From Bernardetia sp042180575 (lineage in GTDB: Bacteria; Bacteroidota; Bacteroidia; Cytophagales; Bernardetiaceae), in NCBI RefSeq assembly GCF_042180575.1, contig NZ_CP170094.1, forward strand, positions 1,364,001 to 1,428,000: a DNA stretch of 64,000 nucleotides. Reading direction: 5' to 3'. The notes beneath the pieces were generated by a model. The model had not been told where the DNA came from and searched no databases. It worked only from the letters and a program-made list of their open reading frames with translations. The position numbers were made by a program, and so were the translations under genes. Of the stretch, positions 32,422 to 40,822 are shown in pieces (the stretch's first letter is position 1; every line of letters starts with the position of its first letter).

Positions 32422-33150
32422 TCAAACAAGCATTTGAGCGAGTAAATAATCAGCTAAAAGTATAGCAATACAACTTGTAGTAACTGCTTTTGTACTTGAC
32501 TCTCCCACTTCTAATGCGCCACCTCGTGTATAATACCCTTTGTAAGCAGAGATAGTAGTAACCAAAAAAGCAAAAACTACTGATTTGATAAGCATAAAAC
32601 CAACATTAAACTCCACAAAATCTAATCGAATTCCATAAACATATTCTACCGAAGTTACTTGTCCTGTAAGTGTCGCAGCCAAATATCCACCTGTAATAGC
32701 TAAAAAAGCAGCCAAAATAACAAGTAAAGGATAAGTTACTAATCCTGCCAAAATTTTGGGGAATACTAAGTAAGAAGTAGCATTGATCCCCATTACTTCG
32801 ATAGCATCAATTTGTTCTGTAATACGCATTGTTCCCAATCCACCAGCGATATTCGAACCTACTTTTCCTGCAAAAACAATAGCCGTAATTGTTGGAGCAA
32901 GTTCTAAAACAGTCATATCACGTACAATCGTACCAATAAGAGATTTAGGAATAAGAGGACTTACAAGGTTGTAAGCAGTTTGAACAGCCGTTACAGCACC
33001 AATAAATGTCGAAATGATTGTAACAATATATACCGAACTAATACCAATTCGCATACATTCTTCAACAAAAAGACGAACATAAACGTGCCAAGGTTCCATG
33101 TCTGTAACCGTTCGGCTCAAAAAAATCATATACTTACCAATACTTTTCAT
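32422..33150 (-). CDS. MlaE-family ABC transporter permease
   Basis: 242 residues with the MlaE fold: five hydrophobic segments and the family blocks IVRDMTVLELAPTITAIVFAG, GSNIAGGLGTMRITEQIDAIEVMG and ISAYKGYYTRGGALEVGESSTKAVV-like C-terminus. MlaE is the inner-membrane permease that moves phospholipids between the inner and outer membranes together with the MlaF ATPase and an MCE protein. Neither MlaF nor an MCE gene is next to it here; they may lie elsewhere. It shares a transcript with the GldL-like protein. A possible -7 element TAAATTTG lies at 33199-33206 (minus strand). Confidence 0.92.
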   Translation of the reverse strand: MKSIGKYMIFLSRTVTDMEPWHVYVRLFVEECMRIGISSVYIVTIISTFIGAVTAVQTAYNLVSPLIPKSLIGTIVRDMTVLELAPTITAIVFAGKVGSNIAGGLGTMRITEQIDAIEVMGINATSYLVFPKILAGLVTYPLLVILAAFLAITGGYLAATLTGQVTSVEYVYGIRLDFVEFNVGFMLIKSVVFAFLVTTISAYKGYYTRGGALEVGESSTKAVTTSCIAILLADYLLAQMLV

Positions 33151-33310
33151 GTAGGATAGTTAGTTGAAAAAATGTGTGTTTTATCTTTGGTTGCGATACA
33201 AATTTATAAAAAATGCTTCATTTGAGAAACTAAGAAAAACGAACTTAAATTCCCCCAAACAAAGCATAAAACGTTTTCAAGTCAAAACAGTTTAGATAAT
33301 TCTAATTTTT

Positions 33311-34342
33311 CTATTTTTTATTTGTGTTTTTATCAATCACTTTATCAACATTCCAACCGATATAAGGGTTGTAACCATTTAGATTTTTCTTGTACATTCC
33401 TTTTCCTTCTGGTTCGTACTGGCGTTTTTCTGGATGGTTTTTACACTCATCACTACATGCACCATCCATTTTTTCCAAACAAGGCTTGCAAATCGTTGTG
33501 TGGCGATTACATTTTGGATTGGCACAGTTTACCATATAATCACTTCGTTCTTTACAGACATAACAAGTACTTACCAAGGTTGGATTGATTTCATTTACAT
33601 CAACGGCAACACGCTCATCAAAAACATAGCATTTTCCTTCAAAATCTTCTCCTCCTACTTCTTTTCCATATTTGATGATTCCTCCATGAAGCTGATATAC
33701 GTCTTTAAAACCTTCTTTCATGAGCAAAGCAGTCGCTTTTTCACATTTTATTCCACCTGTGCAGTAGGTCAAAACTTTTTTGTCTTTATACTTTTGAAGT
33801 TCTTTTACTTTCTCAGGAAAATCTCTAAAATTCTCAATATCTAAGGTAACAGCATTTTTGAAGTGTCCCAAATTATGCTCATAATCCGAACGCACATCAA
33901 GAATAACGACATCTTCCATATCTTTAAGATTTTTGAATTCTTGTGGGGAAAGATGAGTTCCTGTTCCGTGATAGGGTTTTATGTCTGGAATACCTGCGTG
34001 AACAATTTCTTTTTTAAGACGAACATTTATTTTGCTAAATGTATTATGCTCTGAAGCATCAATTTTGAAATCAATGTCTTTAAAACGAGAATCACTTTCT
34101 AAAGCATCAATATATTTTTGACATGCTTCTGGAGTTCCACAGACTGTTCCGTTTAACCCTTCATCGGCTACAATAATTCTTCCCAAAAGTCCTGTTTTGA
34201 TACAAAAAAGATGATGTTCTTCTTTAAACTTTTCTGGGTTTTCTATTGGAGTAAAGCAATAATATAAAAGGACACGATACGGAAAATGAGAATTTTCGAC
34301 GTTGTTTACAGCAATTTCTTGCTTATTTTCTGTTGTTTTCAT
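33311..34342 (-). CDS. trhO: tRNA uridine(34) hydroxylase, rhodanese family
   Basis: 343 residues, the TrhO (YceA) length. The N-terminal part (FPYRVLLYYCFTPIENPEKF, AHxxFCxxxGLLGRI-like, DEGLNGTVCGT) is the acylphosphatase-like domain, followed by a rhodanese domain with VVILDVRSDYEH and the active-site loop YCTGGIKCEKA. The C-terminal 60 residues contain several CxxC pairs (CYVCKERS, CANPKC, CKPCLEKM), probably a metal site. TrhO makes 5-hydroxyuridine at tRNA position 34 using oxygen. Cytoplasmic. It has its own promoter at 34437-34444. Confidence 0.94.
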   Translation of the reverse strand: MKTTENKQEIAVNNVENSHFPYRVLLYYCFTPIENPEKFKEEHHLFCIKTGLLGRIIVADEGLNGTVCGTPEACQKYIDALESDSRFKDIDFKIDASEHNTFSKINVRLKKEIVHAGIPDIKPYHGTGTHLSPQEFKNLKDMEDVVILDVRSDYEHNLGHFKNAVTLDIENFRDFPEKVKELQKYKDKKVLTYCTGGIKCEKATALLMKEGFKDVYQLHGGIIKYGKEVGGEDFEGKCYVFDERVAVDVNEINPTLVSTCYVCKERSDYMVNCANPKCNRHTTICKPCLEKMDGACSDECKNHPEKRQYEPEGKGMYKKNLNGYNPYIGWNVDKVIDKNTNKK

Positions 34343-34436
34343 ACCTAGTTCTTAGTTTCAGCTAAGTGGTAAAATAATTTTTAATGTTAGTAATTAAGCA
34401 TAAATGAATACAATCACTATTTTTTGAATTGAGTTG

Positions 34437-34444
34437 CAAAGATA
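34437..34444 (-). promoter_or_regulatory. -7 promoter element for trhO
   Basis: TATCTTTG on the minus strand fits TAnnTTTG exactly, 95 bases before the trhO start and 30 bases after the stop of the GH3 gene. No clear -33 TTG is seen. Confidence 0.5.
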
Positions 34445-34473
34445 CGAAGAAGTATAGAAATTTTATTTCATTT

Positions 34474-36006
34474 TCATTCCCCCATCACTTCCAAAATTGC
34501 ATCTACATATTCTCTATCATTCGAAAGGCGTGGTACTTTGTGTTGTCCTCCTAATTTTCCTTTTGAGTGTAGCCATTTGTAAAATGTATTTGGCTCTGCA
34601 AAATGAACGGTTGGCATCACTAAAGCAATATTTGCATGTCTTTTGGCATCATAATCCGAATTTATTTCTCTTAGTTTTTCGTCTAAAGATTCCACAAAAA
34701 GAGTTTCATTTTCTGGATTTTTCTCAAATTCGATAATCCATTCGTGTCCTCCTTGTTTGTGATTTCCTTCTCCTTCGTCTTTTATATAAATCGGTGCTGC
34801 TGTATAATCTTTTAGTTTTGCGCCTGTTTTTTTACACGCATACGCCAACGCAATATCAGCATTTTCGACAACGACCTCTTCTCCAAAAGCATTGATAAAA
34901 TGTTTTGTACGTCCTGTAATTCGTATTCTGAATGGACTAAGTGACGTAAATTTGATAACATCGCCAATATTATATCGCCAAAGACCCGAGTTTGTCGAAA
35001 TAATCATTGCATATTTTTCATTCAATTTTACGTCTTGCAATGTTATTGTTTTTGGGTTTTCTTTGTCCCACTCATCCATCGGAATAAATTCATAATAAAT
35101 TCCATAATCTAAAAGAAGCAATAAATCCTCGCTATTTTTTTGGTCTTGCAGTGCAAAAAATCCTTCGGAAGCATTATAAACCTCCATATAATTCATTTTA
35201 TCAGAAGGAATAAGTTCTTTGAAAAGCTGACGGTAAGGCGTAAAAGAAACTGCTCCATGAAAAAAACATTCTAAGTTGGGCCAAACCTCCAAAATTGAAT
35301 TTTTGCCTGTAACTTCCAGTATTTTTTTGATTAAAAAAAGTGTCCATGTCGGAACGCCTTGAATGCTTGTTACATTTTCTTTTGAGCTTGCTCGTGCCAT
35401 CGCTTCCATTTTTTCTTCCCAGTTATCCATCAAGGCAATTTCCAAACTAGGCGTTCGGAGATATTCTGCCCACGCAGGTAAATGGTTCATAATCAGAGCC
35501 GAAACATCACCACAATTTTTTTCTCCTGTAACTGGATTTGGCTGCATACTTCCACCAACTCCCAAACCTTTTCCAGAAAAAAAGTTTGTATTTTCAGTAT
35601 TACTCGCATAAATGGCAATCAAATCTTTTCCTGCGCCATAATGATTTTTGTCTAGTCCTTCTTCCGAAACAGGAATATATTTACTTCTTGCATTGGTCGT
35701 CCCAGAAGATTTTGAAAAACCAATAATGGGTTTATTCCAAAGCAAGTTTTGTTCTCCTTTCAGACTTCTTTCTATGTACGGATAAAATTCTTCATAACTA
35801 GAAACAGGAACATTTTTAATAAATTGTTCTTGATTTTTGATAGAAAAATAATCGTATTTTTTCCCCCAAACAGTATTTTTCCCTGAAGCAATTAAATACT
35901 TAAATACTTCTTCTTGCACCTGAAAAGGATTATTTTTGAAATTTTCTATTTTTTCCAAACGAGTAGAAAATATTTTTGTACCAATCCAATTAACAAATGA
36001 CTTCAT
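34474..36006 (-). CDS. GH3-family acyl-adenylating enzyme, copy 2
   Basis: 510 residues, full length. The family blocks are FSKSSGTTNARSKYIPVS (phosphate loop), NLECFFHGAVSFTPYRQLF, YNASEGFFALQ, NSGLWRYNIGDVIKFTSLSPFRIRITGRTKH split over the hinge, NAFGEEVVVENAD and KLGGQHKVPRLSNDREYVDA at the end. It is clearly a paralogue of the enzyme at 19214-20707, with the same block order but many substitutions, so the two likely use different acids or acceptors. Cytoplasmic. The adjacent genes give no pathway hint. Confidence 0.92.
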   Translation of the reverse strand: MKSFVNWIGTKIFSTRLEKIENFKNNPFQVQEEVFKYLIASGKNTVWGKKYDYFSIKNQEQFIKNVPVSSYEEFYPYIERSLKGEQNLLWNKPIIGFSKSSGTTNARSKYIPVSEEGLDKNHYGAGKDLIAIYASNTENTNFFSGKGLGVGGSMQPNPVTGEKNCGDVSALIMNHLPAWAEYLRTPSLEIALMDNWEEKMEAMARASSKENVTSIQGVPTWTLFLIKKILEVTGKNSILEVWPNLECFFHGAVSFTPYRQLFKELIPSDKMNYMEVYNASEGFFALQDQKNSEDLLLLLDYGIYYEFIPMDEWDKENPKTITLQDVKLNEKYAMIISTNSGLWRYNIGDVIKFTSLSPFRIRITGRTKHFINAFGEEVVVENADIALAYACKKTGAKLKDYTAAPIYIKDEGEGNHKQGGHEWIIEFEKNPENETLFVESLDEKLREINSDYDAKRHANIALVMPTVHFAEPNTFYKWLHSKGKLGGQHKVPRLSNDREYVDAILEVMGE

Positions 36007-36038
36007 AAATTATAGAGTTTGAATAAAAAAATTAGAGT

Positions 36039-36104
36039 GTTGTTGGTGGGGACACCAACAACGGCAGTTGTTTAGAAAATCGCTCGTGAGGACACAAGCA
36101 ACGG
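36039..36104. repeat. two hairpins of the CACCAAC-AACGGC family
   Basis: GTTGTTGGTG at 36039-36048 pairs perfectly with CACCAACAAC at 36053-36062 (loop GGGA), running on into GGC. A divergent second unit, GCTCGTG-agga-CACAAGC at 36082-36099 with one mismatch, is followed by AACGG. Confidence 0.7.
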
Positions 36105-36143
36105 TAAGTTTAAAAAATTGAGTAATTCATTAATAACTAATAA

Positions 36144-36298
36144 GGCAAACGCACGAAATTTTATTTTTTAAGATTGGTTCAAGCGAGGACGCTTAAACCA
36201 GTTTTTGTCTAATTCAAGCGTCCTCGCTTGAATTTTAAAACTAAAAAAATAGGTCAAAAAGAGTGTAAAATCACACATTTTATTTTCGTGCGTTTGCC
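36144..36298. repeat. 155-bp element with 15-bp terminal inverted repeats
   Basis: GGCAAACGCACGAAA at 36144-36158 is exactly inverted at 36284-36298. Inside, TTCAAGCGAGGACGCTT at 36178-36194 is exactly inverted at 36216-36232. No gene lies within. The form suggests a miniature transposable element; I see no clear target duplication. Confidence 0.8.
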
Positions 36299-36327
36299 CC
36301 TAAATAACTAAACGTTAATAACTATTT

Positions 36328-37554
36328 TTAGATATTTTGTGATGCAATCCAAGCCGTTGTCCAAGCTGCTTGAAAATTAAAACCTCCTGTAATGGCATCA
36401 ATATCCAATACTTCGCCTGTAAAATACAAATTAGGTAAAACTTTGCTTTCCATCGTCTTAAAATCCACTTCTGATAAAGCAATTCCTCCACAAGTTACGA
36501 ATTCATCTTTATAAGTACTTTTTCCACTTACATGAAAAATTCCCTGTGTAAGTTCGTTTGAAAGGCTATCTAATTCTTTATTAGAAAGTGATGCCCAGTT
36601 TGTAGTGAGGTCTATGTTTACAGCTTCGATGAGTTTTTTCCAAAGACGATTCGGAATATCAAAAGGAGAAATTGTTCCAATTTGTTTTTTACGCCATTCT
36701 TCTCGGTGTGCTTTCAAGATTTTGAGCGTGTTTTTTGGCGTATCTTCTATCCAGTTTACACCCATTTCAAATTTATAGTTTTTGTCTGCCAGTTCTCTCG
36801 CTCCCCACGCAGAAAGTCGCAAAACAGCAGGCGCAGAAAGTCCCCAATGTGTAACCAAAACAGCTCCATTTTCAGTAGAAAGTTTGGTATCTTTTGCCCA
36901 AACAGCACCATTACTTACCGAAACTCCTGCCATATCTTTTAAACGCTCATCATTTTTCACGTCCATTGTAAAAAGCGAAGGAACAGGATTTGAAATAGAA
37001 TGCCCCAAATCAGTAAGCATTTTCCAAGATTTTGGCTGACTTCCAGTTGCTACAATAAGTGCATCGGCTTCTAAATTTGGTTTGTTTTTTATCTGAATTT
37101 GCCACTTTTGATGTGTTTCTTCGGTTGGAGGAATTAATTTTTCTACTGCACAGCCTTTTTGAATATCAATATTTAGCTTTTTAGTTTCTTTCAAAAAACA
37201 ATCAATAATCGTTTGAGAGTCATCTGAAACAGGAAACATACGTCCATCTGCTTCCGTTTTGGTTTTGACACCTCTTTTTTTGAGCCATTCTATCATATCT
37301 TGAGGCTGGAATTGATAAAATGCGCCTAAAAGTTCTTTTTCTCCTCGTGGATAATTTTTAGTTAATTCTTCAGGTTCGAAACAAGAATGTGTAACATTAC
37401 AACGTCCACCACCCGAAATTTTTACTTTTTTGAGTAGTGTATTGGTTTGTTCTAAAATAGAAACGTTATAATTCGGATTTTTTTCTTTTAAATTAATGGC
37501 TGCAAAAAATCCACCTGCACCACCACCAATAATTATGACTCTTTTGTTTTTCAT
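36328..37554 (-). CDS. BaiN/HI0933-type FAD-dependent oxidoreductase
   Basis: 408 residues. The N-terminal VIIIGGGAGGFFAAINLKEK is the FAD Rossmann loop, followed by KVKISGGGRCNVTHSC, the signature of the HI0933/YhiN family (BaiN-like). LIVATGSQP and the C-terminal NLYFTGEVLDIDAITGGFNFQAAWTTAWIA block complete the flavin site. BaiN is a bile-acid flavoprotein in gut clostridia, but most family members have no assigned substrate. Cytoplasmic. It is divergent from the Crp/Fnr gene, and TAAATTTG at 37575-37582 (minus strand) may be its -7 element. Confidence 0.93.
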   Translation of the reverse strand: MKNKRVIIIGGGAGGFFAAINLKEKNPNYNVSILEQTNTLLKKVKISGGGRCNVTHSCFEPEELTKNYPRGEKELLGAFYQFQPQDMIEWLKKRGVKTKTEADGRMFPVSDDSQTIIDCFLKETKKLNIDIQKGCAVEKLIPPTEETHQKWQIQIKNKPNLEADALIVATGSQPKSWKMLTDLGHSISNPVPSLFTMDVKNDERLKDMAGVSVSNGAVWAKDTKLSTENGAVLVTHWGLSAPAVLRLSAWGARELADKNYKFEMGVNWIEDTPKNTLKILKAHREEWRKKQIGTISPFDIPNRLWKKLIEAVNIDLTTNWASLSNKELDSLSNELTQGIFHVSGKSTYKDEFVTCGGIALSEVDFKTMESKVLPNLYFTGEVLDIDAITGGFNFQAAWTTAWIASQNI

Positions 37555-37640
37555 CTTTTATTAAATTTGAGCTACAAATTTACAAAATCTCATTCAGAAA
37601 AATATTTTTTACTTTGCCTTTGCAATCTACTAAAGTCATA

Positions 37641-38222
37641 ATGATGGAAAAACCTATATCTTTCACTCACTTTTTGTGTTCCATTGTCAATTTTTCTGAA
37701 ACAGAATTAGAACTCTTTACATCTTTATTTGAAAAAGAGAAGATGACTAAAAAACACTTTTTCGCCAAAAAAGGAGAGTATAGTAAACAAGTTGCCTTTA
37801 TAGAAACAGGTATTTTAAGAGCTTTTTATAGCAATGAAAAAGGTGAAGAGTACAACAAAACATTTTTTACCTCTAATCAATTTGTTGGAGCATATTCTTC
37901 TCTAGTTAGTCAAAAACAAAACTTAATTGATATTCAATGTCTTACAGATTGTGTGATATGGGTTGCTAATTTTGAGAATATTACAAGGCTTTATGATGAT
38001 TATCCCCAAATAGAGCGTTTGTCTCGTCTTTTGGCAGAACAGTTTTTTGTAAACAAGGAAAAAAGAGAAATTGAATTGGTAACTCTTGAAGCAAAACAAC
38101 GGTATCAGATTTTTTTGGAAGAACATAAAGGATTAGAAAATCAAATTACCCAATATCATATTGCTTCTTATTTAGGAGTTACACCTACACAACTCAGTAG
38201 AATTAGAGGAAAAAAAGAGTAA
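37641..38222 (+). CDS. Crp/Fnr-family transcriptional regulator
   Basis: 193 residues from the ATG at 37641 (MMEKPISFTHF). The cyclic-nucleotide-binding-like domain covers about 25-115 (FFAKKGEYSKQVAFIETGILRAFYSNEKG), then a long helix and a short C-terminal helix-turn-helix (ITQYHIASYLGVTPTQLSRIRGKK). There are no N-terminal cysteine clusters, so it is not an oxygen-sensing Fnr. An upstream TTG-started extension was rejected because it overlaps the promoter-like TTACTTTG. It is followed after 112 bases by an SDR gene that it may control. Confidence 0.9.
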   Translation: MMEKPISFTHFLCSIVNFSETELELFTSLFEKEKMTKKHFFAKKGEYSKQVAFIETGILRAFYSNEKGEEYNKTFFTSNQFVGAYSSLVSQKQNLIDIQCLTDCVIWVANFENITRLYDDYPQIERLSRLLAEQFFVNKEKREIELVTLEAKQRYQIFLEEHKGLENQITQYHIASYLGVTPTQLSRIRGKKE

Positions 38223-38334
38223 TTTATCAAATCTATGATTAATTCATGTACATAGGTAAATGCTTTTGATAAAAGTAAAGTAGAAATTTGTGCTATCAGT
38301 TTGGATAAATATCAGTCATTTTTTCTCCTTTATT

Positions 38335-39063
38335 ATGAAATTAGAATCGAACAAAATACTTATCACAGGTGCAACAGCAGGAATTGGCGAGGCTCTACTT
38401 TATCAATTTCTTGATTATGACAATCAAATTATTGCAGTTGGTAGAAATAAAGAAAAACTAAAAGCTCTTGCTCAAAAAGACAAAAGAATAATTCCCTTTT
38501 GTGCAGATATTTCAAAAGAGGAAGATATTGAAAGCCTAGTTTTATTTATTGAGCAAGAACACAAAGACTTGAATATTCTAATCAATAATGCTGGTATTCA
38601 ATACAATTACCATTTTTTGGAAGAAAAATATATTATTCCAAAACTAGAAAATGAAATAAATGTAAATCTTTTAGCTCCTCTAAAACTGATTTCTTTGCTT
38701 TTACCAATTTTAGAAATCAATCAAAATGCAGCTATTGTAAATGTTTCTTCGGGTTTGGGATTAGTTCCTAAAATGACAAGTCCTGTTTATTGTGCTACAA
38801 AGGCAGCCATTCATATTTTTTCAAAATCGTTGCGTTACCAACTTCAAAGCACAAAAGTTTTTGAGATTATTCCTCCTTTAGTAGATACAGAAATGACAAA
38901 AGGAAGAGGAACAGGAAAAATTACTCCTCAACAGTTGGTAAAAGAGTTTATAAAAGCCTTCAAAAAAGATAAATTTGAAGTAAAAATTGGAAAAGTAAAA
39001 TTATTGAAAATAATGAATAGAATTAGTCCATCTTTGGCTGATAGAATAATGAGAGGGAAATAA
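38335..39063 (+). CDS. short-chain dehydrogenase/reductase (DltE-like)
   Basis: 242 residues from the ATG at 38335 (MKLESNKILITGATAGIGEA); an upstream 15-residue extension is not family-like. The NAD(P) loop TGATAGIG, NNAG, NVSSGLG and the catalytic YCATK (YxxxK) are in place. LLPILEINQNAAIVNV and VFEIIPPLVDTEMTKG match the DltE-type SDR group. The substrate is unknown. It follows the Crp/Fnr regulator. Cytoplasmic. Confidence 0.92.
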   Translation: MKLESNKILITGATAGIGEALLYQFLDYDNQIIAVGRNKEKLKALAQKDKRIIPFCADISKEEDIESLVLFIEQEHKDLNILINNAGIQYNYHFLEEKYIIPKLENEINVNLLAPLKLISLLLPILEINQNAAIVNVSSGLGLVPKMTSPVYCATKAAIHIFSKSLRYQLQSTKVFEIIPPLVDTEMTKGRGTGKITPQQLVKEFIKAFKKDKFEVKIGKVKLLKIMNRISPSLADRIMRGK

Positions 39064-39151
39064 GCATGTATTAAATAAAATTCTCAAAACCTTATTCATT
39101 AATAAAAAGTTAGACTGTTTTATTTCAAAATATTATTCAGACCTCGTTTTT

Positions 39152-39185
39152 AGACCCTAAGGGTTTCTGAAAACCCTTAGGGTCT
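39152..39185. repeat. 15-bp perfect hairpin just before ravA
   Basis: AGACCCTAAGGGTTT at 39152-39166, loop CTGA, AAACCCTTAGGGTCT at 39171-39185. The stem ends 16 bases before the ravA start. It lacks a following T run, so it is not a typical terminator; in RNA it would be a strong structure close to the ribosome site. Confidence 0.8.
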
Positions 39186-39201
39186 TACAAATCCACTTTC
39201 A

Positions 39202-40740
39202 ATGCAACGCAAAGAACGAATCAAAAATTTACTTTCTGCTCTCAATAAAAATCTTTACGAACGACAAGAACCGATACAACTTGCTCTTTTGACGGCAGTT
39301 GCTGGGGAAAGTTTGTTTATGCTTGGCGCACCAGGGGTAGCCAAAAGTTTGATTGCTCGTAAATTAAAATTTGCCTTTACAGCAGGACAATCTTTTGAGT
39401 ATTTGATGAATCGTTTTAGTACGCCTGATGAGGTTTTTGGTCCTGTTTCTATCAAAAAATTGAAAGATGAGGATAAATATGAACGACTGACAGAAAAATA
39501 TTTACCTGGGGCAACAGTTGTTTTTTTAGATGAAATTTGGAAAGCTAGTCCTTCTATTCAGAATGCTCTTCTGACAGTTCTGAATGAAAAAATTTATAGA
39601 AATGGAGAAGAAGAAGTAAAAGTAGAACTAAAAGGATTAATTGCAGCATCAAACGAACTTCCACCCAAAAATGAAGGTTTAGAAGCTCTTTGGGATAGGT
39701 TTTTGGTACGTTATATGATTTCTGAAATAAAAGAAAGTGGTAATTTTCTGCAAATGCTAACCTCTTCAGACGATGTTTATGAAGATACCGTTTCAGACGA
39801 ACTAAAGATTACAGCAGAAGAAAATCAGCTTTGGAGCAAAGAAATTGATGAAATAGAACTACCAACAGAAGTTTTGAATACAATTCAACTCGTCAAAAAA
39901 CAGCTTGATGATACCGATAATCAGATTGGAAATGTATATTTTGTTTCAGATAGAAGATGGAAAAAAGTAATTCGTCTTCTGAAAACTTGTGCTTTTCTGA
40001 ATGGCAGAAAAAAAGTCAATCTAATGGATTGTTTCTTGATTACGCATTGCGTTTGGAATCAGCCAGAGCAGCTTGATAAAGTTCGTCATTTGGTTTCGGA
40101 AGTGATACGCAAACATGGTTATTCTATTTCGCTAAATCTGACAGGTTTACGACAAGAAATAAAAGAATTAGAAACCGAAATTGAGAAAGAAACAAAAGTA
40201 AAACATGTTACGACACGAGAAGAACTCTATCCTGTTGAGCAAGAATTTTATCAAGTTCTGAATTTGGAAACTTCAATGGACGGAAAATATATCAAACGAG
40301 CCGATTTTGATAAATTAAATCAAGAAGAAAGCACCATTAATATTTATGATGATAATTTCAAACTGACTTATAAAGTAAAAGCAAAAAAGCCTTCTGTACA
40401 GCATCAAGTTCATTTATTCCATAACGCCCAACTTTTAGCCTTGGGTTTACGCACGCATAAGGTAGAAAAAGATGAAATTATTTACAGAAAACCTCATCAA
40501 CTCATAGAAAAGTATTGGAATGAAAAACTAGAGGAACTTTTGAGTTATGTAAATGAAAATCTACAAAAACTAGATACCGAAAAGCCAGAAGAATGGTATG
40601 AATTAGACCAAAACCTATTTGTAGATGCTCGTCTAGCACCGATTGTAAAAGCAAATTTGAATGATTCTGTCAATCAACTCAATGATATTCAATTAAAACT
40701 AGAGAAATTGAAATATTATTATAAGAATTTGGAAGGGTAA
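39202..40740 (+). CDS. ravA: RavA-type MoxR AAA+ ATPase
   Basis: 512 residues, near the length of E. coli RavA, and matching it block by block: NLYERQEPIQLALLTAVAGES, Walker A FMLGAPGVAKSLIARKLKFAF, FEYLMNRFSTPDEVFGP, Walker B VVFLDEIWKASPSIQNALLT, SNELPPKNEGLEALWDRFLVR and VSDRRWKKVIRLLKTCAF. The C-terminal 200 residues are the triple-helical and LARA-like part. RavA is a hexameric MoxR ATPase that in Enterobacteria acts with the VWA protein ViaA on respiratory complexes and binds the lysine decarboxylase LdcI. No viaA follows here. Confidence 0.92.
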   Translation: MQRKERIKNLLSALNKNLYERQEPIQLALLTAVAGESLFMLGAPGVAKSLIARKLKFAFTAGQSFEYLMNRFSTPDEVFGPVSIKKLKDEDKYERLTEKYLPGATVVFLDEIWKASPSIQNALLTVLNEKIYRNGEEEVKVELKGLIAASNELPPKNEGLEALWDRFLVRYMISEIKESGNFLQMLTSSDDVYEDTVSDELKITAEENQLWSKEIDEIELPTEVLNTIQLVKKQLDDTDNQIGNVYFVSDRRWKKVIRLLKTCAFLNGRKKVNLMDCFLITHCVWNQPEQLDKVRHLVSEVIRKHGYSISLNLTGLRQEIKELETEIEKETKVKHVTTREELYPVEQEFYQVLNLETSMDGKYIKRADFDKLNQEESTINIYDDNFKLTYKVKAKKPSVQHQVHLFHNAQLLALGLRTHKVEKDEIIYRKPHQLIEKYWNEKLEELLSYVNENLQKLDTEKPEEWYELDQNLFVDARLAPIVKANLNDSVNQLNDIQLKLEKLKYYYKNLEG

Positions 40741-40822
40741 TTTTACTTTTGTCCATTACTATAAATTACAAATTAGTCCTTACAGTTTCTAAATTTCATT
40801 ATTCTACTCATTTATCAAAAAA

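Larger units (their letters stand above)
36007..36327. other. gene-free stretch of 321 bases made of hairpins
   Basis: It contains two hairpins of the GTTGGTG/AACGGC family (36039-36062 and 36082-36104) and a 155-bp inverted-repeat element (36144-36298). No reading frame is credible. Confidence 0.7.

Noticed and set aside
19214..36006. GH3 pair and the genes between them as a segmental duplication
   Set aside because: Only the GH3 genes are related; their neighbours differ, so this is not a block duplication.
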